DNA of 64,000 nt from Paracoccaceae bacterium. GTDB lineage: Bacteria; Pseudomonadota; Alphaproteobacteria; Rhodobacterales; Rhodobacteraceae. Location: the NCBI GenBank assembly GCA_027489375.1, contig JAIXZW010000003.1, forward strand, positions 248,001-312,000. The letters run 5' to 3'. Positions 61,680 through 64,000 of the stretch are shown piece after piece. The notes beneath the pieces are model-generated. The model was not told the DNA's origin and did no database searches. It saw nothing but the letters and a program-made list of their open reading frames with translations. Position 1 is the stretch's first letter. The number at the start of each line of letters is the position of its first letter. A program made the position numbers and the translations under genes.

Positions 61680-62531
61680 TCACTTGTCGAAGAGAGTTGC
61701 GTCACGGATGAGCGCGGGGTCAAGCCCTTCGCCGGGTTTCTCGATCTTGGCTTCGGCGGTCAGCTTGGCGATGTGATCGCCCACGACTTTTTGCTGGAGG
61801 CCGTTCACGAGTTCTTCGCGCACCTGATCGAGCGCCGGTTTGGCGGCGATGCGGGTTTCGTTGAGCTTGATGATATGCCAGCCGAAGTCGGTCTTGACGG
61901 GGGCCGAAACCTCGCCGGATTTCATGGCGACGACGGCGTCTTCGAAGGGTTTCACCATCATGCCGGTGCCGAACCAGCCAAGGTCGCCGCCGTTCACGGC
62001 AGAGCCGGTGTCGGAGGAGTTGGCTTTGGCCAGTTCAGCGAAATCGGCGCCGCCGTCGATCTGGGCCTTCAGTTCTTTGGCTTTTTCTTCCGAATCCACA
62101 AGGATATGTGCGGCGGAATATTCGGTGGTGTCGGGCGCTTTGGCGTATTTCTCGTCATAGGCGGCTTGGATCGCTTCGTCCGTGACGCCGGCTTTCACCA
62201 CCGATTCGAGCGCCTTGGCCGCCATGTAGCCACGGGCATCCGCCTTGAGCCAGATTTCGTCGCGCTTGGATTTGCCCTCGGCCACGGATTGCTCGAGCGC
62301 GGCCTGCTGGACCGCCTGATCGATCAGGCCCTTGAACAGTTGGTCATCGGGAAGCTGCTGGTATTGTGCGGGCAGCTTTTCGCGCATCACGATGATCTCG
62401 CCCAGCGTGATGTTCTCGCCGTTGACGGTGGCGACCACGGTATCGACCGTCGGCGCATCCTGCGCAAAGGTCGGCAGGGCTGCCACGCATGCGAGCGCAA
62501 TGCCCGTCCACAAACCGGAATGTTTCGCCAT
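61680..62531 (-). CDS. PpiC-type peptidyl-prolyl isomerase (parvulin family)
   Basis: A 283-residue periplasmic foldase with signal peptide (1-23, ending TFA). A SurA-like N-terminal helical part (VATVNGENITLGEII, residues 30-125) is followed by a parvulin domain with YSAAHILVDSEEKAKEL, GGDLGWFGTGMMVKPFEDAV and VKTDFGWHIIKL. It probably helps outer-membrane proteins fold. It is divergent from secA, with 187 bases between starts. Confidence 0.92.
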   Translation of the reverse strand: MAKHSGLWTGIALACVAALPTFAQDAPTVDTVVATVNGENITLGEIIVMREKLPAQYQQLPDDQLFKGLIDQAVQQAALEQSVAEGKSKRDEIWLKADARGYMAAKALESVVKAGVTDEAIQAAYDEKYAKAPDTTEYSAAHILVDSEEKAKELKAQIDGGADFAELAKANSSDTGSAVNGGDLGWFGTGMMVKPFEDAVVAMKSGEVSAPVKTDFGWHIIKLNETRIAAKPALDQVREELVNGLQQKVVGDHIAKLTAEAKIEKPGEGLDPALIRDATLFDK

Positions 62532-62718
62532 CTCACCTTCTCCTGATCGTGCCGCGGGCTTGCGCGGCGTTGACTAAGCCCGGCCTGTCCCTTATTTCGC
62601 GGGGGTCGCGTGCGGCGGGGCCTGCCGGGTCCACTTGGCTCTTCTATGGAAGGCGCTGGGGCCGGGCAAGGCCAGAGCGCCACACGATCTTGTCAGGTAA
62701 CGACCAGGCGGAGAAAAC

Positions 62719-64000
62719 ATGCTGGGTCTCGGAACGCTCGCGCGGAAGGTGTTCGGTACGCCGAACGACCGCAAGGTCAAATCGGTTCGTCCGATTGTGG
62801 CCAAGATCAATGCGCTGGAGCCGGAGTTCGCCGCGCTGAGCGACGATGGCATAAAGGCCAAGACGGAAGAATTCAGGAAGCGCGTGCAGGAGGGCGGCGA
62901 AAGCCTTGACGATCTGCTGCCCGAAGCCTTTGCCAATTGCCGCGAGGCGGCGAAGCGGGCGCTGGGTCTGCGGGCCTTTGACGTGCAGCTGAAAGCGGGC
63001 ATCTTCCTGCATCAGGGCAACATCGCCGAGATGAAGACGGGCGAGGGCAAGACGCTTATGGCGACCTTCCCCGTCTATCTGAACGCGCTGACGGGCAAGG
63101 GTGTGCATGTTGTCACGGTGAACGACTATCTTGCCAAGCGCGACGCGGACTGGATGGGCAAGGTTTATGCCGCACTCGGCATGACGACGGGCGTCGTCTA
63201 TCCCTATCAGGGCGAGGCGGAGAAGCGCGCGGCCTATCGCTGCGACATCACCTATGCGACCAACAACGAGCTGGGCTTCGACTATCTGCGCGACAACATG
63301 AAGTCGACGATCGACGAGATGGCGCAGCGCGGGCATTTCTTTGCCATCGTGGACGAGGTCGACAGCATCCTGATCGACGAGGCGCGGACGCCGCTGATCA
63401 TCTCGGGGCCGAGCCAGGACCGCAGCGAGCTTTACCAGAAGGTCGATCTGCTGATCCCGCAACTGGGGCCGGAGCATTACACGCTGGACGAAAAGACCCG
63501 CAACGTCACCTATACCGAGGACGGGAACGAGCTGATCGAGAAGCTCCTCTCCGATGCGGGGCTGCTGCCCGAGGGGCAATCGCTTTACGATCCCGAGAGC
63601 ACCACGCTGGTCCACCACATGACGCAGGCGCTGAAAGCGCATAAGCTGTTCCACCGTGACCAGCATTACATCGTGCGTGATGACGAGGTGATGCTGATCG
63701 ACGAATTCACCGGTCGGATGATGAAGGGTCGCCGCCTTTCCGAAGGGCTGCATCAGGCCATCGAAGCCAAGGAACATGTCACGATCCAGCCGGAAAACGT
63801 GACCTTGGCGCAGGTGACGTTCCAGAACTACTTCCGGCTTTACGAAAAGCTGGCCGGCATGACCGGCACCGCCCAGACCGAGGCGGAAGAATTCATGGAA
63901 ATCTACAAGCTGGGCGTGGTCGAGGTTCCGACGAACCGCCCCGTCGCGCGCGTGGACGAGGATGACAAGGTCTACCGCACCGCCCGCGAGAAGTATGAGG
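62719..64000 (+). CDS. secA: protein translocase ATPase SecA (N-terminal part)
   Basis: The first 427 codons of SecA, the ATPase that pushes preproteins through SecYEG; the gene runs off the window. Landmarks are a [20 protein letters not shown] start, [25 protein letters not shown] with Walker [32 protein letters not shown], the [19 protein letters not shown]alker B region, and [29 protein letters not shown] site precedes the ATG. Confidence 0.98.
   Translation, partial: MLGLGTLARKVFGTPNDRKVKSVRPIVAKINALEPEFAALSDDGIKAKTEEFRKRVQEGGESLDDLLPEAFANCREAAKRALGLRAFDVQLKAGIFLHQGNIAEMKTGEGKTLMATFPVYLNALTGKGVHVVTVNDYLAKRDADWMGKVYAALGMTTGVVYPYQGEAEKRAAYRCDITYATNNELGFDYLRDNMKSTIDEMAQRGHFFAIVDEVDSILIDEARTPLIISGPSQDRSELYQKVDLLIPQLGPEHYTLDEKTRNVTYTEDGNELIEKLLSDAGLLPEGQSLYDPESTTLVHHMTQALKAHKLFHRDQHYIVRDDEVMLIDEFTGRMMKGRRLSEGLHQAIEAKEHVTIQPENVTLAQVTFQNYFRLYEKLAGMTGTAQTEAEEFMEIYKLGVVEVPTNRPVARVDEDDKVYRTAREKYE

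Noticed and set aside
1..64000. CRISPR array, rRNA, or complete prophage
   Set aside because: No regularly spaced repeats, no rRNA-like stretch and no phage structural or replication genes were seen; the only recombination gene is the single integrase.

Overview
The window is a gene-dense, high-GC chromosomal segment from an alphaproteobacterium, almost certainly a member of the Rhodobacteraceae. Supporting signs are the RpoE/ChrR singlet-oxygen locus placed divergently from the five-gene operon known from Rhodobacter sphaeroides, two 16-strand-type alphaproteobacterial porins with C-terminal Phe, a CenR-like response regulator, a BamF-type lipoprotein, and three copies of a hairpin repeat with a GGATATTTG tail that is common in Rhodobacterales. 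No tRNA, rRNA or CRISPR array was seen.

Layout. 1-4.6 kb: the tail of a probable glycosyltransferase, a cytosine-deaminase-like amidohydrolase, and a reverse-strand three-gene operon (CST-like putative glycosyltransferase, sulfotransferase, membrane sulfatase-like protein) that looks like surface-glycan decoration. 5-14.6 kb: an intact porin, a YggS-type PLP protein, amylosucrase, an L,D-transpeptidase, GTP cyclohydrolase II, a CenR-like regulator, two tandem small-RNA-like hairpin units, a solitary tyrosine integrase with an AT-rich flank, a second porin that has lost its start codon, and exonuclease III. 14.7-27.9 kb: two saccharopine dehydrogenases, a heparinase-like protein, purH, lspA, a BamF-like lipoprotein, an active/inactive pair of M16 peptidases, mutL, rmuC and hutD.

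27.9-34.0 kb: chrR-rpoE on the reverse strand and, divergently, an FAD protein, DUF1365, a GPH-type transporter, DUF3833 and an SDR. Both directions carry an exact TGATCC-N18-TAGAA promoter, so one sigma factor should drive both. 34.0-44.0 kb: an amino-sugar catabolic and uptake cluster (nagA, SIS-type deaminase, GntR regulator and BadF-type kinase on the reverse strand; murQ, binding protein, two permeases, Gfo/Idh/MocA oxidoreductase and ATPase on the forward strand) controlled from a shared intergenic region with two matching operator candidates. 44.0-51.6 kb: a small Bap-like adhesin with its own complete type I secretion system.

51.6-64.0 kb: an orphan HicB, ubiG, a proline iminopeptidase with a probable leaderless mRNA, then the rimP-nusA-ylxR-infB translation/transcription operon behind a promoter and an early terminator, a 46-codon small gene, mutT, argJ, a PpiC isomerase and the first 427 codons of secA, which runs off the window.

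All calls come from reading the sequence and recalling family motifs; no database search was run. Start codons were chosen from ribosome-binding sites, gene overlaps and family length, and many differ from the longest open frame.
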